This document shows, one piece after another, positions 1 through 11,135 of a DNA stretch of 64,000 nucleotides. The stretch comes from Hofstenia miamia (Eukaryota; Xenacoelomorpha; Acoela): positions 948,504 through 1,012,503 of the forward strand of contig SCFE01000093.1 of NCBI GenBank assembly GCA_004352715.1, written 5' to 3'. The notes beneath the pieces were generated by a model. The model was not told the origin of the DNA, ran no database searches, and worked only from the letters and a program-made list of their open reading frames with translations. The stretch's first letter is position 1, and each line of letters starts with the position of its first letter. Made by a program: the position numbers and the translations under genes.

Positions 1-479
1 GCAGCAAAACGGCCAACATAGATATGAGCTTTGCGGGGAGGCGGCGGAAGTGAACTAATAGGAACAGCAGGGAGACGGCAGGAAGCACTAGAACCAAAAA
101 CTGGACGAGGACGATTACGGTTAGTTGATGAAGGGATAGACTGCTTGGGAGGATGCGGTAGAGCAGAAGGAGGAGCAAGCACGGGTGTGAAACTCGGAGC
201 AGGATTATTGGGGAGAGATGAGACAGAACGCGAGGCAGCAGCACTGTAGGAGAACATTTGGGATTGCAGAGAGGAAACATCAGAGGAAAGCTTTGTTAGG
301 GAGTCAGATAAGGATGATATGACGCCAGGGCCATCATTGGTGGACGGAGTCGAGGTAGAGAGAGCAGAGACCGCTTGGCGTAACAACGAAATGATGGCGT
401 CTTTCTTCAGACCACCAACAGCGGAGGCAAACTGGGCATCGCTCAAATTTTTGAGGTCGGACAGCGAAATTGGGGGCAT
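1..479 (-). CDS. LINE ORF1-like protein, N-terminal part (runs off window start)
   Basis: The minus strand is open from an ATG at 479 to the window edge, about 159 codons, with an in-frame TAA just upstream of the ATG. The protein starts MPPISLSDLKNLSDAQF, has a short helical-looking segment (KKDAIISLLRQAV, residues about 25-37), then a long Ser/Pro-rich linker, and ends at the edge with HIYVGRF, which resembles the first strand of an RRM-like fold. The same KKD.IISLLRQAV block recurs in the LINE fragment at 4,533-4,670, so I infer this is ORF1 (nucleic-acid-binding protein) of that non-LTR family. GC content is well above the surroundings. The RRM reading is tentative because the domain is cut off. 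The plus-strand ORFs here are shadows of this frame. Confidence 0.6.
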   Translation of the reverse strand, partial: MPPISLSDLKNLSDAQFASAVGGLKKDAIISLLRQAVSALSTSTPSTNDGPGVISSLSDSLTKLSSDVSSLQSQMFSYSAAASRSVSSLPNNPAPSFTPVLAPPSALPHPPKQSIPSSTNRNRPRPVFGSSASCRLPAVPISSLPPPPRKAHIYVGRFA

Positions 480-650
480 AGCACGAAGTATTTCAGTGAA
501 GTCTTAGTTGGTATACATCACAAATTTCCAAAACGTGCGGTTTAAATTTCCAACAAGGACCTCCCATTAACCACACCTCTTACTAAACTGTTGCAGAAAA
601 AGAAGTACAAACTGTCCAAAGCTGGAAAAATAGCAGAAGCTACAGCCCAT

Positions 651-862
651 GCTACACGAACAACTTTTGTCGCCAATTTTTGTTGGCAAACGAAAATCGT
701 TTGTGTAGCACCCCTCTTCCACGACTAAAATCGGGAATAATTATCTAGACTAAAGTTGTCCGTTCGCTCCAACAAAAATTGGACAATAAAAATTGTTCGT
801 GTAGCACGCTTCCGCCAACTTTAGTCGTGAAGTATTTAAAGGACAAAAGTTGTTCGTGTAGC
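651..862. mobile_element. Short foldback/MITE-like element, copy 1
   Basis: It is bounded by perfect 21-bp inverted repeats (GCTACACGAACAACTTTTGT plus C at 651-671, and its complement at 842-862). The interior holds further copies of the motif TTGTTCGTGTAGC in both orientations, so the element is built of nested inverted and direct repeats. It has no coding capacity. No clear target-site duplication is visible. It is related to the element at 2,311-2,507. Confidence 0.55.
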
Positions 863-922
863 AGGGTGTTCCGACCAACTTTTTTCTCGGAGAAATAATT
901 CTCCAACTTTCTAGTAATTATC

Positions 923-1577
923 ACCTTCAAAGATAAACAATTTTAAGCTATAATTTCAATCGTTTTCAGAGTTCATTTCGTACTGTAAAATTTAAAATTA
1001 GCTAGGTTTATAGAATTAATAATCATGATTTGTACATTTTTATGTTAAAATAAACACATATCACTATGTAGGCATTTCTTTTGTATACTTGGGTATCAGC
1101 ATTAAATTAAAACAATTAACTCATCAAAAAGAATCCTTTGTAGTAAACAAAAACATTTGAACATTAAATAGTGATTAGATTGGGAAGTCTATCACAGAGT
1201 AGCTTTGCGACCTCAAGTATTGATTAAACAGTGCAGGCAATTNACCTTCAAAGATAAATAAACAATTTTAAGCTATAATTTCAATCGTTTTCAGAGTTCA
1301 TTTCGTACTGTAAAATTTAAAATTAGCTAGGTTTATAGAATTAATAATCATGATTTGTACATTTTTATGTTAAAATAAACACTTATCACTATGTAGGCAT
1401 TTCTTTTGTATACTTGCGTATCAGCATTAAATTAAAACAATTAACTCATCAAAAAGAATCCTTTGTAGTAAACAAAAACATTTGAACTTTGCGAGTCATA
1501 AAATAGTGATTAGATTGGGAAGTCGATCACAGCGTAGCTTTGCGAACTTAAGTATTGTTTAAACAGTGCAGGCAATT
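923..1577. repeat. Direct duplication of about 320 bp split by a single N
   Basis: Bases 923-1242 and 1244-1577 are near-identical direct copies with a few small indels, meeting at a lone N at 1243. The pattern matches the other single-N joins in the window and is most likely two alleles placed end to end rather than a true tandem repeat. There is no gene inside. Confidence 0.85.
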
Positions 1578-2310
1578 ATGTTTGGTTGCATTTCAAAGTA
1601 AACACCATCATTCCTATTTGATTATTCATGCACAGAGATAATGATAATCTGCTCTCCAATGAAAATACGCAACAACGCAGGTTACTACGCATTCTGTTGG
1701 CCGCAATAGCTCAATAACAATCGTATTTTTAATGTGATTTCATTAATTTCGATAGTTTTTAGAGCGATGAAAATATGCAATCAGTTATTACATTGATATA
1801 GTCATCAGAAGAAACATCCCACACTNTATATATATATATATATATATATTGATTTCCTACATAAATAAATATTGAATTCTGCTTTAATAAGATCTTCATG
1901 AGCCCACACTGTTGACATCTCTATTCTTTAGTGAAATGCGCGCTACAATTATGCCATTTGCCGCTTAAATTCAAGGCCATTATTACGATCACTCATTTAG
2001 GAATGTAAACAAGCACATTTCACCAGGCGCGGCTTAACAATATTCAAGAAAATACGAATACAGATATTGAAACAATATTGTTTCATAATATAGACATTAA
2101 AAATAACATAAAATAGCTTGTTGCTGCTGCATATTCCAACAATTTAATATTGAAAAATATTTTAATATTTTAGTTCAACTGTTATTTTAAATGAGCAATA
2201 TTAATAATTCTTATTTTAAATATTTCGGCATATTCGGATATTCTTGTAATTCTTTCTTAAATATTTTATAATGAAGTAACTGAAATAATAAAAAGTTGTT
2301 GCAACACTAT
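1578..2310. other. Gene-free AT-rich stretch
   Basis: No convincing ORF or exon. It holds an (TA)n tract at about 1827-1850 preceded by a single N at 1826. Confidence 0.6.
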
Positions 2311-2507
2311 GCTACACGAACAACTTTTATCAACAACTTTTGTCGCCAACTAAAATCGTTCGTGTAGCACCCCCTCCCCAATTTTTGTCTAAAACTAATT
2401 AAATGACAAAAGTTGTTCGTTCGGACGACAGAAATTGGTGACAAAAGTTGGCGACAAAAGTTGTTCGTTCGGATGACAAAAATTGACGACAAAAGTTGTT
2501 CGTGTAG
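2311..2507. mobile_element. Short foldback/MITE-like element, copy 2
   Basis: It starts CTACACGAACAACTTTT (2312-2328) and ends with the exact complement (2491-2507). Inside are three direct copies of a unit close to GACAAAAGTTGTTCGT, alternating with GACAAAAATTG-type spacers. Termini and internal motif match the element at 651-862, so the two define a family. No protein is encoded; the short minus-strand ORFs here come from the repeats. Confidence 0.55.
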
Positions 2508-2724
2508 AATGGGATTAACAATGTTTCAAAACATTTGAGATCTGTTACTCTTGAAAATGCAAAATCGCAAAATAGAGAAGGTTCTGTTGGGTGGTGGCGA
2601 CATGCCATTCTGATGGGAAAGGAAGAATTATATGATTCAAAAATTGGTTATAGTGCTGAAGAGTTGAATTTGTGCTACAATAGTATGTCTAACAATCTAC
2701 ATGCCGAAATGATGGAAAGAATAT

Positions 2725-4150
2725 TAATCTCAATAACACAACCTTTCAGTAAATTATTCAAAAAAATTATTGCACATTCAAATCAACCAATACCTTGCAT
2801 CTGAGAATATATTATCATCTAAACAATATGGTTTCCGCGCTAAACATAGTAGAAGTGATGCAATTATTTCAATTACTGAAAAAATATCCTCAAATAAATC
2901 TCAAAATAAATCCAGTTGCATAGCACTTCTAGTCTTAAGCAAAGCTTTTAATTCAATGAACTTTGAAATTTTAACGATTAAATTTAAAAATTACGGATTT
3001 CAACAAAATTCAAATTAAGTTACTTATGAGTTTTTTTAGAAAATAGACAACAGCGTGTTTTAATGAATAATATGAAATCTGATTATATTAAAACCGATCG
3101 AGGAGTGTCAAGGCACAGTACTAGGGCCAATTTTATTTGCAATACATGTAAATGACATAATTAAACATGTAAAACATAGTGAAATATATCAATATGCTGA
3201 TGATACTTGCCTCATAAATAAGATAATGATGCATTTAGGGCCACAAAAAATTTACAAAATGATATTGACAATCTTTCTAGGTATTTCTCATCCAATTAAT
3301 TAAAAATATTGAAAAAACGCAATTCATTATATTTTCCCCTAAATAATAAACAAGATCGAATTAATTGTTAACAGTGTTCCAATAACACAAAGTGATCATG
3401 TTACATATTTAGGTGTTGATATTAACAAAGGTTTTAAAATCTCTCCTAAAAAAGTTACAAAAAATGGCTTCTGGCGTAGATACTTATTCCACCTCAGAAA
3501 TTTTGGACCAGATTATCACGTTCAATTATTACATGCCTTTTATCGCAATTACATTATTGTTCATTTTTATTTATAAATTTTAATACAAAAAGCCTCTATT
3601 TATTATCAAAAACTTTAAATTGGTCATTAAAAACATTAAATTTTGCACGTAAGCATGATCATGTTAGTGAATACAGACAAAAGTATAATATATTATCCCC
3701 GCTATATCAGGTACAATCCCATGCAGCTTCAATTTCATTTAAGTATAAATATGGCCGGCAATCAATTTCTTTTCTTGATAATTATCTAAAAGTAAATCTT
3801 CGATCGCATAAGTTTATTTGAAGCAGTATTTCCGATCCTAGTTTTCACCGAGTAGCCTCTAATATATGGAATCATTTAGAAAATGAGATAAAAATAGAAA
3901 AAAATTACAAAAAATTTAGAAAAAAATTAAAAATCGTACTTTTGCATCGACAAAATACAATCGGAGACACAAACATGCTAAACACCTTTACTGATTTTTT
4001 ACACTGAGTTCACCACACACAGAGACGCACTCACACATTTATTCTATATATATTTTATTATTATTATTTTGTAAATAAATGTATTTGTAGTTTGTAGCTT
4101 TTTTACTGTTATTTATTGACAGCAATAAATTTGCTTTGAGTCTTAAACAA
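2725..4150 (+). pseudogene. Degenerate non-LTR retrotransposon reverse transcriptase (family Y)
   Basis: The RT domain is broken by frameshifts and stops. Visible pieces in order are: the FSKLFKKII segment near 2,750; NQYLASENILSSKQYGFR near 2,800-2,835; the SKAFNSM motif (degenerate palm motif A, normally with Asp); a frameshifted G.V.GPILFA.HVNDI; the catalytic QYADDT box at about 3,190-3,207; then thumb and C-terminal segments. The ORF ends near 4,007 and is followed by a CA-rich 3' UTR and a conserved tail containing GCAATAAAT near 4,130. The same protein, better preserved, lies at 27,507-29,517. It is a dead copy. The stretch 2,535-2,725 upstream is open but unrecognised. Confidence 0.8.
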
Positions 4151-4199
4151 AACGAATGTACTGAATTAAATGTTTTCTAAGTATATCAATTTCCAAGGC

Positions 4200-5729
4200 T
4201 GTAAAAAAAGACATCTCCAGGACCAAATGAGCTTCCTTCTCGATTGTTTTCCGATAACGCGGTTTGGCTGATTGAGTCATTGACTAATATTTTGAATTTT
4301 GTCACTCAAAAGTGGTACTTTCCCTGCATTTTGAAAGATAGCTAAAATTATTCCAGTCTCCGAAGTGAGTAATCTGGTCCAACCGAAATATTACCGTCCT
4401 CTGCCTGTTACAAACAAATGCAAGATGCGCGGAGAAAATTATTACTAAATCATTTCTTGATCACACTTATCAATTTTGGGTGCTTATTATACAGTTAAAT
4501 TAGATTTTAGTCATGCCTGCGTCTAATCTATTTTTTGCTGACCTTCTGAATGTGATGCCCAATTTGTTTCGGTGGTTGGTGCTTTAAAGAAAGATATCAT
4601 TATCTCTCTGCTTCGCCAAGCTGTCACCTCCCTGTCAAGTTCACACCAGTCTTCCAACGTCAGCCCTTCCAATGTTCTCATTGCCTCACGTCAGTTTGTC
4701 AAAATCAACTCGTCTATTTGTTCTTCTGCTCTTGTCTCTAATGGTGCTAATCAAGGTTCTGTGTTTGCTATTCTCTTCTTTCTCGTTGATATCAACGACC
4801 TCCCTCAATCTGTCCTCAACTCATTGTGTCTATTGTACGTCGATGACACTGCGATTTTTAACTTTGGTAGTTCTTTTGCCTCCAATATTACCTTTGATCT
4901 TGAGCATTTGGTACTTGATCTTCTGTTAACCATCTTGATTTTAGCCCAACCAAGACATGTGGTATTTCCTTTTCTGTACCTCCTTCTGATCTGCCTTTCC
5001 CTGCGAACTTTTCTCCTTATCATACTCCTCTTGGAGTTCAACTTGCTGCTAACTTAAATTGGTCTGGGCATGTGTCCTTGCGCCTCTACAAAGCTAATTC
5101 TTCACTCTTTGCCCTCTTCGGCATTGTTCCCTTTTATCGCATGGCTGCTGTGAAACTTTCTTTGTTCAAATTTACTCCTCGCGCCATTCTTCTTTATGCT
5201 TCGGCCTATTGGTGGCCTTCTTGTTCCACTCTATGGAACGTTTCCAGAAGCGACCTTTCAAATAGATCTCTCCCTTACCATATAAAAACTCTCTTCTCAA
5301 ATTCTCCACTCTCGCGCTGTCAATCTACTTCCATGCCTGTGATCTCATCCTGTTCAATCACTTGCTCACTCGCAAATTGGACCTTGACCCTTTTGATTTC
5401 ATTAAGTTCTCTAATTCTAGCTCCACTCACTCTGATTATGTTGTCACTTTCTCCATTCGTCGTCCCAAGAAACATCGCACCCTTCACTCGTTTCTCAATT
5501 GTGCCGGTATTGCTGCGAACTACATCTTGACTCTCAACCCTCCAACAGCGCCTCCACCGAGCTTCAAGAAATTTTTTATGTCTTTCTCCAATTTCGCCTA
5601 CTCTTGCAACTACTCCTACGTTATCTCCTGTGACTGTCCTCACTGCCATAAAACTTGACTTTTTATATTTTTGTAGTGTCTGCCTTCAGCGGCTAAATAA
5701 AGTCATTCATTATTATTATTTATTATCCA
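4200..5729 (+). pseudogene. Degenerate non-LTR retrotransposon (family X), ORF2 with embedded ORF1 piece
   Basis: About 4,210-4,480 encodes the start of an RT domain (SPGPNELPSRLF, then KYYRPLPVT in another frame). About 4,533-4,670 encodes a piece of ORF1 (ALKKDIIISLLRQAV), matching the ORF1 at the window start. RT resumes with NQGSVFAILFFLVDINDL and the catalytic YVDD at 4,835-4,846, then frameshifts into a C-terminal region ending in LDPFDFIKFSN and KKHRTLHSF near 5,400-5,500. The 3' end is TAAATAAAGTCATTC followed by an ATT-rich tail at about 5,708-5,729. A second copy of this C-terminus is at 6,308-6,596. The ORF1 block inside ORF2 suggests rearrangement or template switching. Confidence 0.75.
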
Positions 5730-6300
5730 AGAATCAATTCGCTTTCCGGAAGTTTGGTTCAACAACTGCTGCTGGCATCAAAATTGTTAGCGATGCTCAC
5801 AGTTCGGGTCGTGATCACGACTATTGCCTTGGATATGTCCAAAGAATTTGACATGGTTTCGTATAGAAGTAATCTTGCTGGTTTGAAAAGTATTGTTCCC
5901 AGGCTAAATCCCTATGTTGTGAATTGGTTAATTATACTTCTGCTGGTGGTGAAGCTTCTACTATTCGCATAAGTAACCAAGGCGTACCACAGGGCAGTTG
6001 GAGGACCCATCTACTGGAACATCACTGTCAAAGATGTCAGAGTTCTTTGTGACAATATCTACTCTAATGTTTTTGCCGACGATAACACTGAAGTAGTTGG
6101 AGGTATATTTAGCAGGGATGATGGAGTATCGGAATTGAAAGGATATCTACGGGAACAATTCAATAGCAAAAACCTAAAGCTCAATGTTGCAAAGTCTAAG
6201 GAAATTATCTGCAATCAACATGTTTGAAAATAAACCTGAAATTCAAGGTGTTGAGCAGAAGTAGTCTATCAAGGTTTTGGGCTTCGAATTTGATAATAAG
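5730..6300 (+). pseudogene. 5'-truncated non-LTR reverse transcriptase fragment (third family)
   Basis: Frameshifted RT core. Visible are QFAFRKFGSTTAA, LDMSKEFDMVSY (motif A region), GVPQG near 5,985, GPIYWNITVKD, and the catalytic FADDN near 6,072-6,086, followed by LNVAKSK. The WNI..D phrase and the FADDN box resemble the minus-strand LINE at 14,959-15,600, so the two may be related. It directly abuts a family X 3' fragment at 6,308. Confidence 0.7.
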
Positions 6301-6307
6301 CTTAATT

Positions 6308-6921
6308 CCATGCCTGTGATCTTCTGTTCAATCGACTACTGACTCGCAAATTGGATCTTGATCCTTTTGATTTCATTAAGTTCTCTAATTCCTGCTGCAC
6401 TCGCTCTGATGATGTTGTCACCTTCTCCATTCGTCGTACAAAGAAACATCGCACCCTTCACTCGTTTTTCAATCGTGCTTGTACTGCTGCTAATTACATC
6501 TTGACTCGCAACCCTCCAACAGCGATTGATTTCTTTTCCCCGCCACCGAGCTTCAAGAAATCTTTGATGGCTTTCCTCTTTGCTGAGCCCTTCTCCNNNN
6601 NNNNNNNNNNNNNNNNNNNNNNNNNNNNNNNNNNNNNNNNNNNNNNNNNNNNNNNNNNNNNNNNNNNNNNNNNNNNNNNNNNNNNNNNNNNNNNNNNNNN
6701 NNNNNNNNNNNNNNNNNNNNNNNNNNNNNNNNNNNNNNNNNNNNNNNNNNNNNNNNNNNNNNNNNNNNNNNNNNNNNNNNNNNNNNNNNNNNNNNNNNNN
6801 NNNNNNNNNNNNNNNNNNNNNNNNNNNNNNNNNNNNNNNNNNNNNNNNNNNNNNNNNNNNNNNNNNNNNNNNNNNNNNNNNNNNNNNNNNNNNNNNNNNN
6901 NNNNNNNNNNNNNNNNNNNNN

Positions 6922-6953
<32 letters not shown>
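6308..6953 (+). pseudogene. Family X LINE 3' end, interrupted by a gap
   Basis: An open frame encodes LDLDPFDFIKFSN and KKHRTLHSFFN, the same C-terminus as 5,360-5,560, here in a single intact frame up to the gap at 6,597-6,921. After the gap comes an (ATT)n tract at 6,922-6,953, which matches the microsatellite-like tail of family X at 5,708. The amino acids read through the gap or the ATT tract are not meaningful. Confidence 0.7.
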
Positions 6954-6955
<2 letters not shown>

Positions 6956-7027
6956 GAGAATCTGCAGTTTAGAAATTACTTTTGTAAGTTACCCATCATT
7001 AGATCTTGAGGAAAAACTGAGCCTCAA

Positions 7028-7204
7028 ATGAAAATGTTTAACTTAGAAAATGATTGTAAGAAATTCTACGTCGGGAAATCTAAGCAATGTTTGGGTACAA
7101 GAATAAAGGAGTATGACCAGACACCTAAAATCACAAATATTTATGCACAACCATCAACCAAGAGAAAATTTTACATTAGCTATGCACACAACATCATAAA
7201 ATAG
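7028..7204 (+). pseudogene. Penelope-like element GIY-YIG endonuclease remnant
   Basis: An ORF of 58 codons contains CKKFYVGKSKQCLGTRIKEY. The C..FYVG.S...LGTRI.E pattern corresponds to the GIY-YIG nuclease core of Penelope-like elements, where a Cys-rich knuckle precedes YIG and a conserved Arg sits in the R-I-x-E/N-H helix. Compare KYSYIGETKRHFITRINEHL at about 26,775-26,835. The expected downstream His/Glu region is absent, so this is an isolated fragment. Confidence 0.55.
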
Positions 7205-8174
7205 AACCATTCATCATTTGACTATATTAAAAAATTAATTAGTAAATCCAATTAATTCATATTAATCTTCGCATCAAACAAATTACAACTTAGTAAAGAA
7301 ACTTAAAGCAGTTGCAAATTTAACTGCATGGCTAATATTTCAATTATATTCTAGCTACTTTTGCTATTAGTTGTAATAATTACTACTGAATATGAAAGTT
7401 TACACAAAGCCCTGAATTTTTTTAGAAGTGGTATGTACTTTTTAGCAAAAGTAGTACGATTGGATTCTCGGTCAAAATCAAGTTTAAGACTTGAGTCTCG
7501 TCTTGGGATAGTAATTGCCCATTTTTAAAATTAATAATGTAGAAAACGAATTATTCCAATTGTTCTGGTTTTGAGTTTAATATTGATCAAACATTAAAAT
7601 AATATAAAAAATCAATGGCGAAGGTATAGAATAGGATGCAAAAGGACAAATTAAAGACTAATATAGGGTAAAAATGATAAGAAATAAATAACATACGTAA
7701 AAAGATTTCAGAATAAAAATTATAGACCGATAACTTTGCATAATTCATAGAACGCGATAGCACGCGTTACATTTTTAAGGACAATAGCAAGGAAAACTTG
7801 ATATTCATAAAAAGTTATTATTATTAAACTAATTGTAAGATATAAAAGTATATTTATGCAAATCTATACATTTTTAGTTTAAATCAAGTCCTTGCCTTAG
7901 CTGAAACTTCCAAATACATTGTGGTAAAATATAAATATATTAATTTCGATTATTCAATGTGTTTTACTCGTATTATTATAAAAACCAATATATGCGCTTT
8001 GTTGAGTACATAATTTATTGAAGTTTTTGTGTATAAATATAGAGAGTTGTTCTTTTATTTGTTAAAAATTTTCACATAAATCACGAATTGTAGTCCCGGT
8101 TCAAATGATTGAAGCCCACCTTAGATTTCTATCATGCGTGTTTAATGAGTTTGCAACAATTTTATTACAATAAA

Positions 8175-8209
<35 letters not shown>

Positions 8210-8325
8210 NNNNNNNNNNNNNNNNNNNNNNNNNNNNNNNNNNNNNNNNNNNNNNNNNNNNNNNNNNNNNNNNNNNNNNNNNNNNNNNNNNNNNNNNNNN
8301 NNNNNNNNNNNNNNNNNNNNNNNNN

Positions 8326-8357
<32 letters not shown>

Positions 8358-8714
8358 TTATATAGGGCGCTTTATACAGAAAAATTCCTATTCACGGCGT
8401 CTTGTACATATGTGAATTGCCCACATTATTTAAGGCAATACATAACTCTGTAAACAATATTTGAATTGAATCAATCTCTTTAAGCTATTGCACCTCTTTG
8501 AGGAATATGTTAATTACAACACTACAACTAATAGATTTGAATGTTAAAACGAGATATTTCATTAAATCCACTAAACAATGATAAAATCCTTGCAACCAAG
8601 TTTGAACACAAAAGAAGACTATATTTATAAATTAAACTTGCCACTTTTTAAAATTTAAAAAATTATAATCATTATTGTAAAATCTAGTAAATTTAGAGGG
8701 AATAATTTGCAAAA
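7205..8714. other. Gene-free region with (TA)n and a small gap
   Basis: No coding signal was found. It contains one arm of an inverted dispersed repeat (7,612-7,896) and a (TA)n microsatellite interrupted by a 116-bp gap (8,179-8,356; N at 8,210-8,325). The 114-codon ORF across the gap is an artefact of N and TA repeats. Confidence 0.6.
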
Positions 8715-8745
8715 CCGACGATGACTTTGTAAGTCGAAATATATT
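8715..8745 (+). ncRNA. Hammerhead-ribozyme-like core, diverged copy
   Basis: CCGACGA, then GACTT...AAGTC as a potential stem II, then GAAA and a short palindrome TATA followed by TT. The layout equals the PLE-linked motifs at 22,306-22,336, 17,898 and 27,090, but two stem II bases have changed in a pair-preserving way (GACTT/AAGTC against GATTT/AAATC). The conserved U4 is C here, so this copy is probably inactive. One extra U lies between CYGANGA and stem II. Confidence 0.4.
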
Positions 8746-10880
8746 TCATGTTCTTATTAAGGTCAATGAGGATTTGTTGAGTAAAACGCAATTGTGTGAA
8801 GATGAACAACATGCTGTTAGGTGCAAAACAAGTGAAATGCCCCTACTTTTGATTACAGCTTTATGAAGTACCAGTTACCCGACACTACATAAGCAAAGAT
8901 ATAAACGTAAGTTAAAAAAAGTGATTTCTCATTATGAATCAGTTTGCACTTAATTCCTTTTTGCACCACATGATTCAATTATAAAAGGCCCTATGTTGAG
9001 TTTCATATACATGTTCAATATAAGTATGAAAATATATAATTCTATGCGTTATACTTAATGCATATAACACTTTGAGTAAATTTATCTGAATTCTCAGTAA
9101 TAATTGCATGTTGACAGGCCCATGATAATTGCACCCAGCCGATACTGTACATCCGCACTATACAAAATACATTTCTAAGAATATTAGCAGAATTATATAA
9201 AATTCGGTTTTACTAATTGTTAAAAAAATGTTCAAATAAATACAAAGCGGAAGAGAAAATTCTCTGAAAATACAAAGCAGTTAAAAGGTATATAAGTTCC
9301 AATTTACACTAAAAATTTGCAATTTTGCATGAATATACTTCTAGATTTTGTAATTTGTTTAACAATATTTAATTATGTTATGAAATTCAAGTTTTCTCTG
9401 TCCTATTATCCTTAAATATATACCGAATTGCAATTCTCATCGTTTTTTACTTTAAATTAGTGTTTCTTTTGTCCGCGTGCTTCGTGTGCACCCTATTCTA
9501 TACCTACGCCGAGGTTACGAAGTATAAAGTTCCAATTTATTTAAAAACAATGAAAAAGGACTTGATTTGCACTAAAAATGAATAGATTTGCATATATATA
9601 CTTTTATATCTTGCAATTTGTAATACATGCTGTATATACATTTCGTACATTACAATTACTTCGAACTAATTTAGGCTAAAACAAAGATCTTATTGAAAAT
9701 TATATATTCAAAAAGAAAAACATTCGTCAATTGGTAATAGAGAAACATCCTATAGCACAATTTAAGTTTAGCTTATAATATTTCATACTACAAAAGTTTG
9801 ATGTGAAGAATTATAAAAAAAAATAGATATTAATTATATTTAATGTAACAAAAATATTATCACAGAAATTTAACTGTGGAAAGAAAGGCATTTAGCTATT
9901 TGCCAGGGCAAGTTACTAACAGGATTGGTTCGTAAGGAGGAATTTTGTCAAATTTAAAAATTCGTTAGAATTTTCTCTAAGTATTTCATTTTTGTAACAC
10001 ACATGGGGTATTAACAACTAAATCTAATGCATCTTATGGCTACAATATATTTCAGTTCTTTTCATTACACTTTAAAATTTTTTTCCCAAATAACTTATCG
10101 CCGTAATTGCTTCGACCATTTGAGTTCGTTACAAAATAGTCTGGTACAAATTACAAGCTAATTTTTTAACTTGCCTACTTTAAAGTTATTTCCGGAGTTG
10201 TGACTGCAGCTAGATTTTGATATATATATTATTTATATTTCCCGCTTTTTGATATGAAAAATGCAAAAAACTTGCATTTGGCGGGAAACGGCTTGAAATT
10301 TCTAAGGCATTTAGCGGGAATCGCACTTTTTCCCAAAAACCGTATTTTTTGGCCATTGCTCCCGCAGTATTCACTCGAACTTAAATATAATTACCATGGA
10401 GGCAGGTAAATTAAAGAAACACTACCCTGCGAAACTTCAAAGAATTATGTTTGTAAACGCGGTTAGGATGAGGTTTTTAAAAAACATATATATATATATA
10501 ATATAATTTATTTCAAACAAAACATATAAACACTTAATTCAAAATAAAAAACAAATTTAACACTAATAGTTTGAAAATGGTTGGCATACGAGGGCTGGAG
10601 GCGCTCTTTATCCTGTTAACCAGTGTCCTATCAGTACAAGTAGATTACCATTTGTAGCGATCAAAATCCATATGAGTACCTGTGAGGAACTTCTGAAATC
10701 ATCTTAAACTTGCGGAAGACTATAGAATTGATCCTTTGATAAAGAGTACTTTTTCATTCAATAGAAATAGCATTAAGATCGAGTGATGATGTAAGAAAAT
10801 GAATAAGATTGACAACGTGATAACTTTTAACAACTTCAGAAAACAATCAAATAAAGTTACAGCAGGTGAATAGTGGAATA
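8746..10880. other. Gene-free AT-rich region
   Basis: No ORF with coding character. It includes the second arm of the inverted dispersed repeat (9,285-9,622) and a stretch at 10,250-10,350 with several GCGGGAA-type repeats and their complements. Confidence 0.55.
9285..9622. repeat. Diverged dispersed repeat, inverted relative to 7,612-7,896
   Basis: Three blocks occur in the same order here and, reverse-complemented, at 7,896 back to 7,612: TTTGCA.GAATATACTT-like, CAAGTTTTC...ATCCTTAAA, and CCTATTCTATACC. The first block is present twice here (near 9,290 and 9,560). Identity is moderate by eye. Confidence 0.5.
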
Positions 10881-10962
10881 TTTTGGAAAGAATTGGGGTT
10901 TGCGAAAACATTAATTTCCTTTTTTGGAAAGAATTGGGGTTTGCGAAAACATTAATTTCCTC
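10881..10962. repeat. 41-bp perfect tandem duplication
   Basis: The unit beginning TTTTGGAAAGAATTGG is present twice in tandem (10,881-10,921 and 10,922-10,962). The period is not a multiple of three, so it shifts the minus-strand ORF at 10,720-11,037. That ORF matches no family I know. Confidence 0.85.
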
Positions 10963-11135
10963 ATCATCAGGGAGATATTTGAAGACAAGTTCAAAAAAAG
11001 CACCATGGTGAGAATAGATAAACTGTCTATAATCCAAGCCCGCATTTTTTCAATTGCAATCCCTTAATTTTGCTAGCAAGTGACTTAATATAAATTTATG
11101 AATTTATTATTTCAAATTATTATAATTAAGTGAAT

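Noticed and set aside
31-507. Plus-strand ORFs at the window start
   Set aside because: The minus-strand frame is open over the whole interval and matches a LINE ORF1 seen elsewhere; the plus ORFs are its shadows.
8109-8453. 114-codon ORF with IYIYIY
   Set aside because: Reads through (TA)n and a gap.
10720-11037. 105-codon minus ORF containing NVFANPNSFQK
   Set aside because: The length depends on a 41-bp tandem duplication that shifts frame, and no family is recognised.
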